A stretch of 64,000 bases of DNA, from NCBI GenBank assembly GCA_948146395.1, contig OX411559.1, forward strand, positions 38,136,715 to 38,200,714. Direction: 5' to 3'. The first letter of the stretch is position 1. The number at the start of each line of letters is the position of its first letter. Source of the stretch: Fragum whitleyi. Its lineage: Eukaryota; Mollusca; Bivalvia; Cardiida; Cardiidae. The notes beneath the pieces were generated by a model that saw only the letters and a list, made by a program, of their open reading frames with translations, made no database searches and had not been told where the DNA came from. Shown here one piece after another: positions 22,601 through 30,498 of the stretch. Made by a program: the position numbers and the translations under genes.

Positions 22601-25349
22601 TATAGGCAGTTACAACTTTTTCATGCTGAGCCATGGAGTTGGTAGAAAAATCCAAAGGATGAGTCTTCAGGTCAAGAGTTTTAACTTAACTTTCATATTC
22701 TATTCTTCAAAGGATGATACTGGGAGTGCTGTATTATTTTCTAAGAAAACGATTGTGCAATCAATCATTAGATGATTTAGACTTCCAACTAAAAACCGAT
22801 TTTTGATTGTTATTTGAAAGCAATGGTCCGACACTAATTATTGTTTCATGTATTGGTATATTACAGAGAGCTGAACAGTTAAAACAGTTAAAAGAGCATC
22901 AGAAAATAGAGGAACAATTTCATGAAAGCCAGATTAAAGTACACGAGGTAATCAAAAAAGTGTTTACAACTTTTTTGAATGCTTGCTTAAAAGCAGTTCC
23001 TTAAAAGATGTTTTGAATTAATTGGAATATTAATTTAAATTGATGGGAGGTAAATTAAAATCGTGAATTTTATCCTACTTGTTGAAATTAGCAATATTTA
23101 TTTCCTTCCTTTATTAAAATCTGCATACTTTATGTTTGACTGTCTTCATTGACAAATAAGTTACTTTAAGAAAAAATGCATGAGGCAATAAGTCAAGAAA
23201 GATTTGATTGTTTGGAATGTTTGAAAATTTTAGACCTTTTATAAAAGGTTTGAGTAAGTGGTTGGGATTAATTAATTAAGCGCTGTGCAAGGAATTTAGA
23301 ATGGTTTTGATCAATGTAAATGTCAATTCCAGGGCTCTGTTTGACCCTTAGACGAGGGTTTTGTCCCACAAAAAATAATATCCTATTTTGACCCTTAGAA
23401 ATTTCTCCAAAGGGGTCATTTTGACCTCCTCGAGAAAAAATTCTATGGTCAAAACTGGGTTTTATCTCTAAAATTTTGAATGCTGTATCTTATGTATCTT
23501 ATATACTATTAGAAATTTAACTTATTAATATTTCCTCATTTTATTGTTAGAAGAAAAGCTCGATTCACATAGAAGCCTGTAAAATTCTACATACAATTAG
23601 CCTTTTCTGTTAAATTTACCCCACTTGAATGAGTTTTGACCCCCAGAATTTCTTGGTTAAGGAGTCAATGAACTCCTCAATTTCAAATACTAGCACAAGC
23701 CCTGAATTTTACAATGTTATTAACTGTATCAACATAAAACTTTCTGGGAATGTAGAGCTAACTGAGGAAAGTGCAATACACAAGAATCATAACTCTTCCT
23801 TTTAAAAACCTTAGTTTTGTCAAGAGTTAGTGATGGGCAGATTAATTGATTATAATTGGTAATCAGTTGGTTTTGGCTTCCAATTAAGATAATCAACTAA
23901 GAAATGTCATAATCTATTAATCGGGTCCTAACACATAAATGGAAGCCATTTTATTTTGTTTATGGAATTGACATAAGTTTGATGGCTCAGCATGAAACAG
24001 TTGTAACTGCCTATATGTATAGTTACAACTTATGTATAGTTACAACTGTTTCATTCTGAGTCATGGAGTTGGAAGAAAAATCTGCAGGATGAGTCTTTGG
24101 GTCATGAGTTTTAACTAAACTCTCATATTCTTTTCTTCAAAGGAATGATACTGGGAGTGCTGTATTAATTTCTAAAGATATAATTTTACAATCGATCACT
24201 AGTTGGTTTACTCTTCCAATTAAAAAACCGTTAATGGATTGTAATTTTAAACCAATTGCTCAACACTATCAAGAGTGTATCTCAGAGTGTAATTGCTACC
24301 AAATTGAAATTTCTTTGACCTAGCTTAGGAGAAGTCCAGTGCAGAGGAACCTTCAACTCTTGCTGAATTCAGTTATGAGTTATTGCCCCTTGCTGTTTCA
24401 AAATCTAAAATTTTGTCTGCATCACATCTCTGAATCAATGTTTACATGATACTTTTATCTCTTACTCTTACTAGAGCAAAAGTGAAATCAATTCAAAAAA
24501 TACCTCTAGCTTCAGTAGCTTGCAAAATTAAGGAGTTTTTGACTCTTACTTTTTAGAGACTCAATTGTCAAGAGCATGTCTCTTAAAGTATATCAGGGCC
24601 CTTAAAAGTAATGGAACTTTTTTTGTGCTCCCCTTAGAATGTTCTCAATTTTAGAATAAAAATAGATATGAACATAAAGATAATACATGCATTAATATGC
24701 TGTCTTTTGTGTTCTTATGATTATTTTAGTGTTACAAAAGAAAAACAGCTTAAATCTGAATTTGAAATTTTTGGAGATGAGAATCATATATATGGCCCTG
24801 ATATCAACAAGATACTTCATTTTTGAGTAGACTTGAATTAGGAGAAGTAAAGACTAAAGGAACCATAATTCTGGCTGGCTTTAGTTGAGAGTAATGGACC
24901 CTTTCTAGTTTTAAGTTGTTGCTTTGCTCCTGTTGGTCTGTATTCCGGTCCATCAGTCTGTCTGACCGTAGACCATTTTTTTGCCCTGAACATATCTCAC
25001 AAAGTATGCAAGCTAGTATCATAAAACTTAAAAGGTGAATAGATCTTATTGAGAAGTGCACAAGAACCATAACTCTTAACATCATATTTTGTGAGTAATT
25101 GCCCTTTATTGATTGACAAAGAATATCGAGGGGTCAGAGCAACACTATTGTAAGTGCCTATATAATTATGGGCACTTACAATAGTGTTGCACTGACCCCT
25201 CGATATGCTATTGACCTGCTTTTATTAAGGGCATAAATGTTTTACAAACATCTCTTGTTTTATGTGTCTTGTTTATTTTTCAGGACGCAATAAAAGCACA
25301 CAAGAAAGCCATTGAAAATTTGAAAGAGAGGGACTCAGATTCTGACTAG
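13595..25349 (+). CDS. ATP5IF1: Mitochondrial ATP synthase inhibitor IF1 (five exons)
   Basis: IF1 binds the F1 part of mitochondrial ATP synthase in the matrix and blocks ATP hydrolysis when the proton gradient collapses. Coding exons: 13595-13644, 18242-18285 (or 18290), 21131 (or 21118)-21207, 22867-22947, 25284-25349. The protein is 105 or 111 residues; human IF1 has 106. Residues 1-21 resemble a mitochondrial presequence (MSLQLLSKVPRHLRIVLTRL: Arg/Lys, hydrophobic, no acid). Next come GSIRDAGGSFGK and EEEYFRKL, matching the family's inhibitory segment, then a coiled-coil region (EQLKQLKEHQKIEEQ, KAHKKAIENLK) with four His residues that may act in the pH switch known from bovine IF1. The distance from YFR to EQL equals the human one. 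The Ser-Asp-rich tail (ERDSDSD) is a local feature. Confidence 0.93.
13942..15239 (+). pseudogene. 5'-truncated, broken CR1/Jockey-like LINE reverse transcriptase
   Basis: Non-LTR retrotransposon reverse transcriptase lying in IF1 intron 1, same strand. Visible motifs: TSVVCKLCEKLI at the truncated start, QYGFRAGRSC, YLDFAKAFD, SGVPQGSVLGPILF, the catalytic FADDTKLY near 14395-14418, WKLSFNAKKCKVLHIG in the thumb region, and a C-terminal part with YASCVWSPY and YRRDRADMIQIYKSLYGL. The endonuclease domain is missing. It is dead: an in-frame TGA at 14158-14160 follows KAFD, and the frame is lost near a run of six Ts (14637-14642) and again by about 14680 before the last frame from 14697. The stop at 15237-15239 looks like the original end. 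Confidence 0.9.
15240..15731. other. LINE 3' region and plain intron
   Basis: The first about 100 bases are probably the LINE's 3' UTR (GGGGCCATGATAGCTTCGGC). No clear tail or target-site duplication was found. The rest is IF1 intron 1. Confidence 0.4.
15732..15960 (-). mobile_element. tRNA-derived SINE, family B
   Basis: On the minus strand it begins with a tRNA-like head (A box like GCTCTGTCAGTAGAGCAG, B box like GGGTTTGGTTCCCAGGCT) and then a body with CTCAGCAGTAGTTTTGTCA and CCTTGCACTATCCCCTGT. Same family as 43326-43553 and 52123-52421. Confidence 0.85.
16166..16427. mobile_element. GGGTCAAAA MITE copy
   Basis: Compact member of the family at 8106-9485 and 23327-23705: CAGGGGTCGTGTTTGACCCT at the left, AACACTATCACGAGCCCTGG at the right, and TAGAAATTTCTCCCAAGGGG inside. 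In IF1 intron 1. Confidence 0.7.
16820..17235. repeat. Repeat family with TATCTGTTTATAGATGA and CTCCCGCGACGTA
   Basis: Contains GAGTTTTTATCTGTTTATAG, CTATTTATAATATGACC and ends CATTTCACTCCCGCGACGTA. An inverted copy lies at about 55525-55865 (CGTCGCGGGAGTAAAATGAA to ATAAAAAGTGGGCAAT), and a related stretch at about 20720-21085. Short inverted CATCTATAAACAGAT units suggest a foldback. In IF1 intron 1. Confidence 0.65.
17236..17987. other. Intron 1 stretch with a rejected alternative first exon
   Basis: ATG at 17244 opens MFGKACLITYLFQT and reaches a phase-2 donor (AG|GTTAAG) at 17288, so it could formally splice to IF1 exon 2. It could be an alternative start, but see the rejected list. Nothing else seen. 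Confidence 0.35.
17988..18229 (+). mobile_element. MITE copy 1 next to IF1 exon 2
   Basis: About 240 bp, terminal inverted repeats like TGAGCCTTTGCGTAAGAATC and, at the right, TTGGAAATGTCATTCACAGA. Inside is a central palindrome AGACTCTGACCAGCC...GACCAGAGTCT and the block GGTCTCAAAGTATCTGTAGA. Inverted copy at 21217-21458, partial at 25560-25690. Ends 12 nt upstream of exon 2. Confidence 0.85.
18242..18290 (+). CDS. ATP5IF1: IF1 exon 2, two possible donors
   Basis: Acceptor AAATTTTTCAG ends at 18241. Reading TRLMSSAGDYGSGAG in phase 2. Donor one is GCTG|GTAAGG (after 18285, phase 1); donor two is GTAAG|GTTAGT (after 18290, phase 0). A MITE ends about 12 nt before the exon. Confidence 0.85.
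18330..18421. repeat. Degraded short hairpin, GTTGTAACTGCC family
   Basis: Arms AGCTCAGTACCAAATAGCTG/TAACTGCC and GGCAGTAACAGCTGTTTTTT/TACTGAGTCA around a loop of about 30 nt. Most diverged copy of the family. In IF1 intron 2. Confidence 0.6.
18868..19280. repeat. Local direct duplication, about 290 bp apart
   Basis: 18868-18984 and 19160-19277 share TTTGAATCTTAAATTCTCCT/TTTGAATCTAAATTCTCCTT, GATTTTTAAGGATCTCAAGATT and neighbouring bases. In IF1 intron 2. Confidence 0.7.
19287..19362. repeat. Short hairpin, GTTGTAACTGCC family
   Basis: GATGGCTCTGCACAAAACTG then TTGTAACTGCCT pairs with AGGCAGTTACAACTGTTTCG then CATGGAGCCATC, loop about 10 nt, a few mismatches near the base. In IF1 intron 2. 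Confidence 0.8.
19363..20594. other. IF1 intron 2 stretch with a small tandem repeat
   Basis: Nothing coding. At about 20053-20115 a 32-bp unit containing GAGGCAACCTATATTGTACG occurs twice, with older relatives just upstream (CCATATTGTACAATCAGAGC). Confidence 0.5.
20595..20742. repeat. Long hairpin (foldback) in IF1 intron 2
   Basis: ATTTAACATGATCGAGTACA and following bases pair with TGTACACGATCATGTTAAAT; the stem continues through AATACTGAATTCATTGGATT and CAGAACCAG, capped by a loop with CTCGGCTATCGCCTCG. About 60-bp arms with few mismatches. Confidence 0.8.
21118..21207 (+). CDS. ATP5IF1: IF1 exon 3, inhibitory segment, two possible acceptors
   Basis: Acceptor one (TTACCAG, ending 21117) adds GGGS before the conserved part; acceptor two (GGTTCAG, ending 21130) enters in phase 1. 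Encodes GSIRDAGGSFGKMEAAHEEE then YFRKL. The donor is GTAAGA at 21208. Pairing donor one with acceptor two, or donor two with acceptor one, both keep the frame; mixed pairs do not. Confidence 0.92.
21217..21458 (-). mobile_element. MITE copy 2, inverted, next to IF1 exon 3
   Basis: Reverse-complement copy of 17988-18229 along its whole length; shares GGTCTACAGATACTTTGAGA, the AGAGTCTTTACTTTGCACAT edge and ends TGAGCCTGTGTGTGACATTT / TTGGAAATCTCACGCACAGG. The palindromic centre GCCTGTGCATTTGCACAG(C) is better kept than in copy 1. Begins about 9 nt after exon 3. Confidence 0.87.
21767..22037 (+). mobile_element. tRNA-derived SINE, family A, with 12-bp target-site duplication
   Basis: Head resembles tRNA-Asp (A box region TAGCACAATTGGTAGCGCG, anticodon loop CTGTCAA, B box GGTTTGATCCC). 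Body has CACCAATGGGTTGATAATCA and ACCAGGAATCCATTGTTAGG. Flanked by TTCAACTTAGGA at 21755-21766 and 22038-22049. In IF1 intron 3. Confidence 0.93.
22050..22200 (+). mobile_element. Older, 5'-truncated SINE A
   Basis: Starts within the body (TTTGTGGGATAGCATCTGGA) and runs to the tail CCATTCAAAAACAAACAAAT. Its own flanks (CCTCCTTCAACTTA left of the newer SINE, CCTCCTTCAATTTA at 22207) show that the newer SINE landed at its left edge. Confidence 0.75.
22259..22540. mobile_element. ATGCCCCCG element with TCAAGGTCA cluster, one core unit
   Basis: Begins with a hairpin (ATGCCCCCGTATTGAGAGAT then CGGGGGCAT), then GTCCGTCTGTCC microsatellite, then one core unit with GGCATGATGATAGATCTCAA and three TCAAGGTCA words, ending GTTTCACAAACACATCTTG. 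Same family as 26879-27491. In IF1 intron 3. Confidence 0.8.
22561..22635. repeat. Short hairpin, GTTGTAACTGCC family, best copy
   Basis: 34-bp arms with a single mismatch: ATGGCTCAGCATGAAACAGT... against the complementary GTTACAACTTTTTCATGCTG. Short loop TGTT. In IF1 intron 3. Part of the duplicated block 22555-22800 / 23973-24240. Confidence 0.88.
22867..22947 (+). CDS. ATP5IF1: IF1 exon 4, coiled-coil part
   Basis: Acceptor TATATTACAG, donor GTAATC, phase 0 at both ends, 27 codons. Encodes RAEQLKQLKEHQKIEEQF and HESQIKVHE, which line up without gaps after exon 3's YFRKL. Confidence 0.93.
23327..23705. mobile_element. GGGTCAAAA MITE copy
   Basis: CAGGGCTCTGTTTGACCCTT to AATACTAGCACAAGCCCTGA, with TTAGAAATTTCTCCAAAGGG inside. 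In IF1 intron 4. Confidence 0.75.
23980..24064. repeat. Short hairpin, GTTGTAACTGCC family, with doubled arm piece
   Basis: Same left arm as 22561-22635; the right side has GTATAGTTACAACTTAT repeated before the full arm GTTACAACTGTTTCATTCTG, so two pairings are possible. In IF1 intron 4. Confidence 0.8.
24241..25122. other. IF1 intron 4 stretch with core-unit fragments
   Basis: Carries fragments like those at 28820-29125 (CATATCTCACAAAGTATGC, AAAAGGTGAATAGATCTTAT, GTGCACAAGAACCATAACTC). No exon besides 25284. Confidence 0.5.
25123..25206. repeat. Short hairpin with compensated arm changes
   Basis: 36-bp arms with one mismatch (ATATCGAGGGGTCAGAGCAA on the left; TTGCACTGACCCCTCGATAT on the right), loop about 11 nt. 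It resembles the GTTGTAACTGCC hairpins in length, order and loop, but several arm bases differ, and each difference is matched on the other arm. In IF1 intron 4, ending 77 nt before exon 5. Confidence 0.85.
25284..25349 (+). CDS. ATP5IF1: IF1 exon 5 and stop
   Basis: Acceptor TTTATTTTTCAG, then DAIKAHKKAIENLKERDSD to the TAG at 25347-25349. This corresponds to the C-terminal coiled coil used for dimerisation in mammalian IF1. Confidence 0.93.
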   Translation, partial: DAIKAHKKAIENLKERDSDSD

Positions 25350-25427
25350 TACATAGAAGAATGCTTGAAGAAAATTTATAAACTATCATTAATATAAGTC
25401 AATCATTCTTGATGTTGAAACTAAGAA

Positions 25428-25433
25428 AATAAA
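25428..25433 (+). terminator. Likely IF1 poly(A) signal
   Basis: AATAAA 79 nt after the stop codon, the first in the 3' flank, implying a short 3' UTR of about 100 nt. Confidence 0.6.
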
Positions 25434-25559
25434 ACAAGTGAAATAAGAAGAAATGGCAACAAATGAGCATGTTGTGTGACGTTTACCATCATTTTCATGT
25501 GATTGATAGACTTTGGACAGCGTTAACAATTGAAAATATTCTATGATTGCGAACAGAAA

Positions 25560-25690
25560 CTATTAGTCCATAGCCCTTTATAGAGCATGAAGCAAAGACT
25601 CTGATCAGACTGTGCACATGCACAGGCTGATCAGAGTCTTGAGGTTGTACACATGTGAAACTGTTGGAATGGTTCGCGCTTGCTAAAATG
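25560..25690. mobile_element. Partial third copy of the exon-flanking MITE
   Basis: Keeps the central palindrome (AGACTCTGATCAGACTGTGC / GCACAGGCTGATCAGAGTCT) and the AACTGTTGGAATGGTTCGCG end. Just after the IF1 poly(A) signal. Confidence 0.75.
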
Positions 25691-25789
25691 ATGTTTGTGT
25701 TCTTTGAAAAAAAGAAAGATTTAATTCAGAGCTTCATATAAAGGGTTTATTTTCTTTTCCAGATCAAATTATTTTGAAAATTATATCAC

Positions 25790-25975
25790 AAACTCTATCT
25801 TGTGGGTACTCATTGAAATAGTTTTGTTGAGACAATTCAAATGAGTACACACAACATAGGTTTTCATTCAGAAATAAAAATCATAGGCTTTAGCCCTATC
25901 TTGTGGGTAATCAAAGAATTTGTCTCTTCAAGATTATCCCAATTAGTACCCACAATATAGGTTTTCATTGAGGAA
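25790..25975. repeat. Tandem pair, TTGTGGGTA...TACCCACAA hairpins
   Basis: Two units about 107 bp apart, each with inverted ends CTTGTGGGTACTCATTGAAA / GAGTACACACAACATAGG and CTTGTGGGTAATC / AGTACCCACAATATAGG. A third relative is at 32475-32555. Confidence 0.7.
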
Positions 25976-26878
25976 AAAAACAATTTAGACTGGCTTTACC
26001 CTCTCTTATTACCTATGTTAATTGATTTGAAAGTTGTCACGAGAAAGTGAAATTCTGTGAATTCTTATTGTAAGAAGTTGAAGTTATAACCTGTGATAAA
26101 TTTGATTTAGAGAAAATATATTAAAAGCTACAGTTGATAGCTTTACCAGTGCTAATAGTTTGGTTCAATACAAAGTATAGTGTAGAAGCTTAAATTATTA
26201 CAACAGATTTATAAAGATTAGCTAAGATTTTACCTTTCATACTTCCTGATTCATGTAAAAGATATTGCAGTTTTTGGCTTTTGAGTAGTCCGACATTCTT
26301 TCAGATTCTAAGGTAGTGGGCCAGAAAGATTTCAACAACATTTCAGAACTTATGCTCTTTCACAATGTTAACCAAGGTTTCCTAATGAAATCATTAGAAA
26401 ACCTTGGTAAACACTGTTTAAGTTCATGACTTCCGAAACATTGCGCAACTGTTACTGGCCCACTTTCTTATTTTCCTTTTAATTGTAAATTTCAAGAATA
26501 TAAAAGTCGTTATATGTTATTAATGCCTAGTAAAATTAAATGATTTTTACCTGAAAAAAAGGCCTTCAACTCTAATAGTTCATATTTAGCTCAGTTGTTT
26601 TTTGGAGAAACCATAAGTATTGCTATAGTCTAGGCATTGTTGTCGTCATCAATGTCGTCATTATTTTGAAAACTTTGAGGTTTTGGGATATCTCATGTTC
26701 TGTTTAAAACATCCACTTAAATCTTGGCGCTCATGAACACTATCAACACAGAAAACTATACTATCAGGGAGGATAATCCTAGACACGTTTTGTGCAAATT
26801 AACCTCCTTTAAAGACTTCGATTTTTTTTATCAATTATCCAGCATGTGTAGGCGGTGCTCTTGTTTATGTGTTTTTTA
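25976..26878. other. Intergenic stretch with one foldback
   Basis: At 26320-26474 an inverted repeat with about 70-bp arms (GTAGTGGGCCAGAAAGATTT; centre CAAGGTTTCCTAATG / CATTAGAAAACCTTG) matches the family at 48486-48642. The remainder has no gene I can support. Confidence 0.6.
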
Positions 26879-26923
26879 TGCCCCCGCATCGATAGATCGG
26901 GGGCATATTGTTTTACCGTTGTC

Positions 26924-26958
<35 letters not shown>

Positions 26959-27491
26959 CTGCAAAAGTTAACCAAAAAACTTAACATTGCCAATATCTTC
27001 AAGCCTATTCAAGATACAAGGCTAATATTTGGCATGATGATAGATCTCAATGATCCGCATCCGCTGGTACAAAAGTCAAGGTCATGTGACAAGGTCAAGG
27101 TCATCTGTCAAGGTCAAATAACTCAAAAAGTTAACCAAAAAACTTAACATTGCCAATATCTTCAAGCCTATTCAAGATACAAGGCCAATATTTGGCATGA
27201 TGATAGATCTCAATGATCCGCATCCGCTGGTACTAAAGTCAAGGTCATGTGACAAGGTCAAGGTCATCTGTCAAGGTCAAATAACTCAAAAAGTTAACCA
27301 AAAAACTTAACATTGCCAATATCTTCAAGCCTATTCAAGATACAAGGCTCATATTTGGCATGATGATAGATCTCAATGATCGGCATCTGCTGGTACCAAA
27401 GCCAAGGTCATGTGACAAGGTCAAGGTCATCTGTCAAGGTCAAACTTTGAAAAAAATGCTGTTATGGGGGCATTCGTGTTTCACAAACACA
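26879..27491. mobile_element. ATGCCCCCG element with three core units
   Basis: Same ends as 22259-22540 (ATGCCCCCGCATCGATAGAT hairpin, TTTCACAAACACATCTT) with three direct units of about 165 bp (start AAAAAGTTAACCAAAAAACT). The units carry eight TCAAGGTCA words between them. The GTCCGTCTGTCTGTCCGTCC run near the left end is a microsatellite. Confidence 0.88.
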
Positions 27492-27545
27492 TCTTTTTTC
27501 CTATCTTTTTGTCATTTCCCACACATTTCCTCTGTTTGAAACCAG

Positions 27546-27731
27546 GCCGCTGTCAAAACAAAGTGGGTAGTGCTTCAGACTGTCAATAAAGAGGTCCAGG
27601 GTTTGATCCCCGATGGAGCCGCGTGATGGATGTGATGGTAATACTTGTGTGAGATAGTTAGGTGCTCCAGTTACTGCGATATAACTGAGAAATGTTTGAA
27701 GCGGCGTATAACCCCATTCAGACAAACAAAC
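27546..27731 (+). mobile_element. SINE A copy with internal deletion
   Basis: tRNA-Asp-like head (GACTGTCAATAAAGAGGTCC, GGGTTTGATCCCCGATGG) joined to the tail (TTAGGTGCTCCAG, ATATAACTGAGAAATGTTTG, GCGGCGTATAACCCCATTCA); about 90 bp of body is missing. Confidence 0.8.
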
Positions 27732-27837
27732 TGTTAAAACGTTTTGAAAACATTGAGGAAAATAAAGAAATTGCTTACAATGTCTTCATCCCCTTAAGAG
27801 AAATATTGATTTACTTCCATCAACTACTTGTATAAAA

Positions 27838-27910
27838 GCCACCGTCTAAGCACAGTTGGTTTGTATGTCCGGCAAACTAACTTTAGGTCCCGGGTTCAAC
27901 GCTCAAAGGT
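27838..27910 (+). repeat. tRNA-like sequence, probably a SINE head
   Basis: CTAAGCACAGTTGGTTTGTA and GGTCCCGGGTTCAAC resemble an A and a B box at tRNA spacing, but arms pair poorly, so it is not a working tRNA gene. Confidence 0.5.
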
Positions 27911-27919
27911 AGCACCATT

Positions 27920-28800
27920 CTTATGCTCCCCAAAGGGAGAGCATATAGCCGCTGCTTCGTCTGTCCATCCGTAATTCAGTCCGTCCCCACCTATTTCTCC
28001 ATAACCCTTGGGCCAAATCAAATGAAACTTACCATGTGAACTCCCTATGATATAGTGATGATGCATCTGTGACGCTTTTTCGATTTGAGGCCTCGACACG
28101 GGAAAAGGGGACTTAGGGAAAAAAAATATTTTTTCCCAAATTTCTCCAAGTCTAACTGTCAGAATTTAGTGAAATTTCATATTTGAGTAGCAAATCAGAT
28201 GCCAATTTACTATAAACAATTTGAAATTAACGTAAAAAAAAAATTTATCATGGAAAAAGGGGGCTAAATGTTTGCTACCTTTATGTTAGTGTGTAAAAAA
28301 GTTATTCCATCCGTCTGTCCCCACCTATTTCTCCATAACCCTTGGGCCAAATCAAATGAAACTTACCATGTGAACTCTCTATGATATAGTGATGATGCTT
28401 CTGTGACGGTTTTTCGATTTTAGGCCTCCTCACGGGAAAAGGGGACTTGGGGTAAAAAACACTTTTTCCAAAATTTCTACTAGTCTAACTGTCAGAATTT
28501 AGGGATATTTCATATTTGAGTAGCAAATCAGATGCCCATTTACTATAAACAACTTGAAATTAACCTAAAAAAAAATATATCATGGAAAAAGGGGGCTAAA
28601 TGTTTGCTACCTTTACGCTAGCGCGTAAAATACAGTTATTCTTTAACTTCTCCTAGTCTTATGCTCAGAATTTGATGAAATTTCACATTTCAGTAGCAAA
28701 TCTGATGCCCTTTACCATAAACTATTTGAAATTTGTGTCTGAAAATATGTCATGCAAAAAGGAGGTTTAATGTTTGTTACCTTTATGTTTGCTGTATAAG
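27920..28800. mobile_element. TATGCTCCCC element with about 350-bp direct units
   Basis: Starts with hairpin TATGCTCCCCAAAGGGAGAGCA. Two long units follow (27985 and 28318 on), sharing CACCTATTTCTCCATAACCC, TTACCATGTGAACTC and GGGGGCTAAATGTTTGCTAC, plus a third partial near 28640-28790. Confidence 0.75.
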
Positions 28801-28819
28801 ATTACACCTTATTTGAGTT

Positions 28820-29125
28820 CTTGCAATCTGACCACAGAGCATATCTCCTAAAGTATAATAGCTATCAACTTGAAACTTTATGGGTGGATAGATCTTATGA
28901 AGGAGAAGTGCAGTGCACAAGAACTACAACTCTTGCTTGCATAATTTTGGAGTTATTGCCCTTTGTTATTTTTGATACTTAGATTTTGTCTGGAGCATAT
29001 CTCCTAAAGTATAATAGCTATCAACTTGAATCTTTATGGGTGGATAGATCTCATGGAGGAGAAGTGCAATACACCTGAACTACAACTCTTGCTTGCATAA
29101 TTTTGGATTTATTGCCCTTTGTTAT
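28820..29125. repeat. Two tandem units, about 150 bp
   Basis: GAGCATATCTCCTAAAGTAT occurs at 28838 and 28986; the units also share GGTGGATAGATCT and CTACAACTCTTGCTTGCATA. Fragments of the same unit occur in IF1 intron 4. Confidence 0.75.
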
Positions 29126-29632
29126 TTTTAGCTCACCTGAGTACATTTTGCTTGAGGTGAGCTTTTGTGATCATTGAATGTCTGTCGTCCATCGTCCGTC
29201 TTCCTCCGCAACAATTAAAGTGTTTACACTCTAGAGGCCACAAATATGATCCAATCTTCAAGAAACTTGGTCAGAATGTTTGTCAGGTCACAAGGATGAA
29301 CCCTATTGAAAATGAGAAGGATCCGTGCCATATCATGGGAAAAGGGGCTATAATGACATTTTTGCTCTTATCACTCTAGAGGCCTCAAATGTGGTCCTAT
29401 GGGCATGAAACTTAGTCAGAATGTTTGTCAGGTTACAAGGATAAACCGTATTGAAAATGGGAAAGATCCATGTCATATCATGGGAAAAGGGACCTTAGTG
29501 AAAATTGTCTTGTTTACAGCCTTAGAGGCCTCAAATCATAAAAGTACAACTTTGCTTGAAAATTTGATGTATTTAATGAGACAAAGAGACAAAGGTGATC
29601 AATATAGGACCATCATGGTCCTCTTGTTATTA
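29126..29632. mobile_element. AGCTCACCTGAG element, diverged core
   Basis: Begins TTTTTAGCTCACCTGAGTAC with an inverted partner GAGGTGAGCT, then core units (ACTCTAGAGGCCACAAATAT, CTTGGTCAGAATGTTTGTCA, TCATGGGAAAAGGG), and ends ATCATGGTCCTCTTGTTA. Open frames over it are repeat artefacts. Confidence 0.8.
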
Positions 29633-29821
29633 CTTAGATTTTATAGGAGGCAAATCTTTGACAGTACAAAAGAATCTTCAATCTATTAGGCTTCAGTTTA
29701 CTATCAAGCTTTCTTGGTGGGGGATGTCCATGTCCAACATGGCTCTTGTTTTTGTGACAATGCCTTATTCGGGGAGCAAAAGCCGTCTCTGACAGCTCTT
29801 GTTTCTGAGTGTTCTGACTTT

Positions 29822-30215
29822 CTGTCTTCCACCAATGGGTTGATAATCATAGACCTATGTTGGATAGCAGCTTGGGGCTAGGAAAGGATGTAATGGTGGT
29901 ACTGGTGTGAGAAATACCAGGAATCCATTTAAAGGTGCTCCTGCCTCGGCAATATAACTGAAAGCTGGTAGTGCTTTGGATTGTCAATTTACAGGTCCCA
30001 GGTTCAATTCCTGAGTGAGGCACCCATCCTTACCAACTATTTGTCTGCAACCTATGGGTTGAAATTGTAAGCCTATGGTGGATAGCAGCTGGAGGCTAGG
30101 AAAGGATGTTATGGTGGTAATGGTGTGAGAAATACCAGGAATCCATTTTAAGGTGCTCCAGCCCCTGGGATATAGCTGAAAGATAGTTGAAAGTAGTGCC
30201 AAACACCTAACTAAT
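29822..30215 (+). mobile_element. Two SINE A copies in series
   Basis: 29822-29965 is body-only (ATGGGTTGATAATCATAGAC, ACCAGGAATCCAT). 29966-30215 retains part of the tRNA-like head (GGATTGTCAATTTACAGGTC, GGTTCAATTCC) and the full body. Confidence 0.8.
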
Positions 30216-30338
30216 AAATACATATATAAATCGTGCAATTGCTTTGAAAATTGGACCTGTCTAAAATTTGGTCATCTTGTCATGGATTTAAGCCTTCTTT
30301 GATTAAAGAACTTTGACTCATTCTGCCCTGCGTTGGAA

Positions 30339-30480
30339 AGTTGCAAACAGTAAGCCAATTATGCCCTGTTTTGCATGTGCACTTCACTTGAGTGTGAAGT
30401 GGGATATAATTGGAAAACTGTTTGCACCGTTTTGTCATCCTGAACGCAGGTCTGGTTTCAGAATGTTAAAACGTATGCAA
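30339..30480. repeat. Foldback piece, GCGTTCAGGATGA family
   Basis: Contains GCATGTGCACTTCACTTGAG, AACTGTTTGCACCGTTTTGT and CATCCTGAACGCAGG as at 550-860, without the complete right arm. Confidence 0.65.
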
Positions 30481-30498
30481 ACTTTATTTAATATGAAA

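Larger units (their letters stand above)
22555..24240. repeat. Duplicated 250-bp block on both sides of IF1 exon 4
   Basis: 22555-22800 and 23973-24240 share the hairpin, GATACTGGGAGTGCTGTATT, TCATATTCT and CTTCCAA(C)TAAAAA(A)CC. One copy lies in intron 3, the other in intron 4. Confidence 0.8.
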
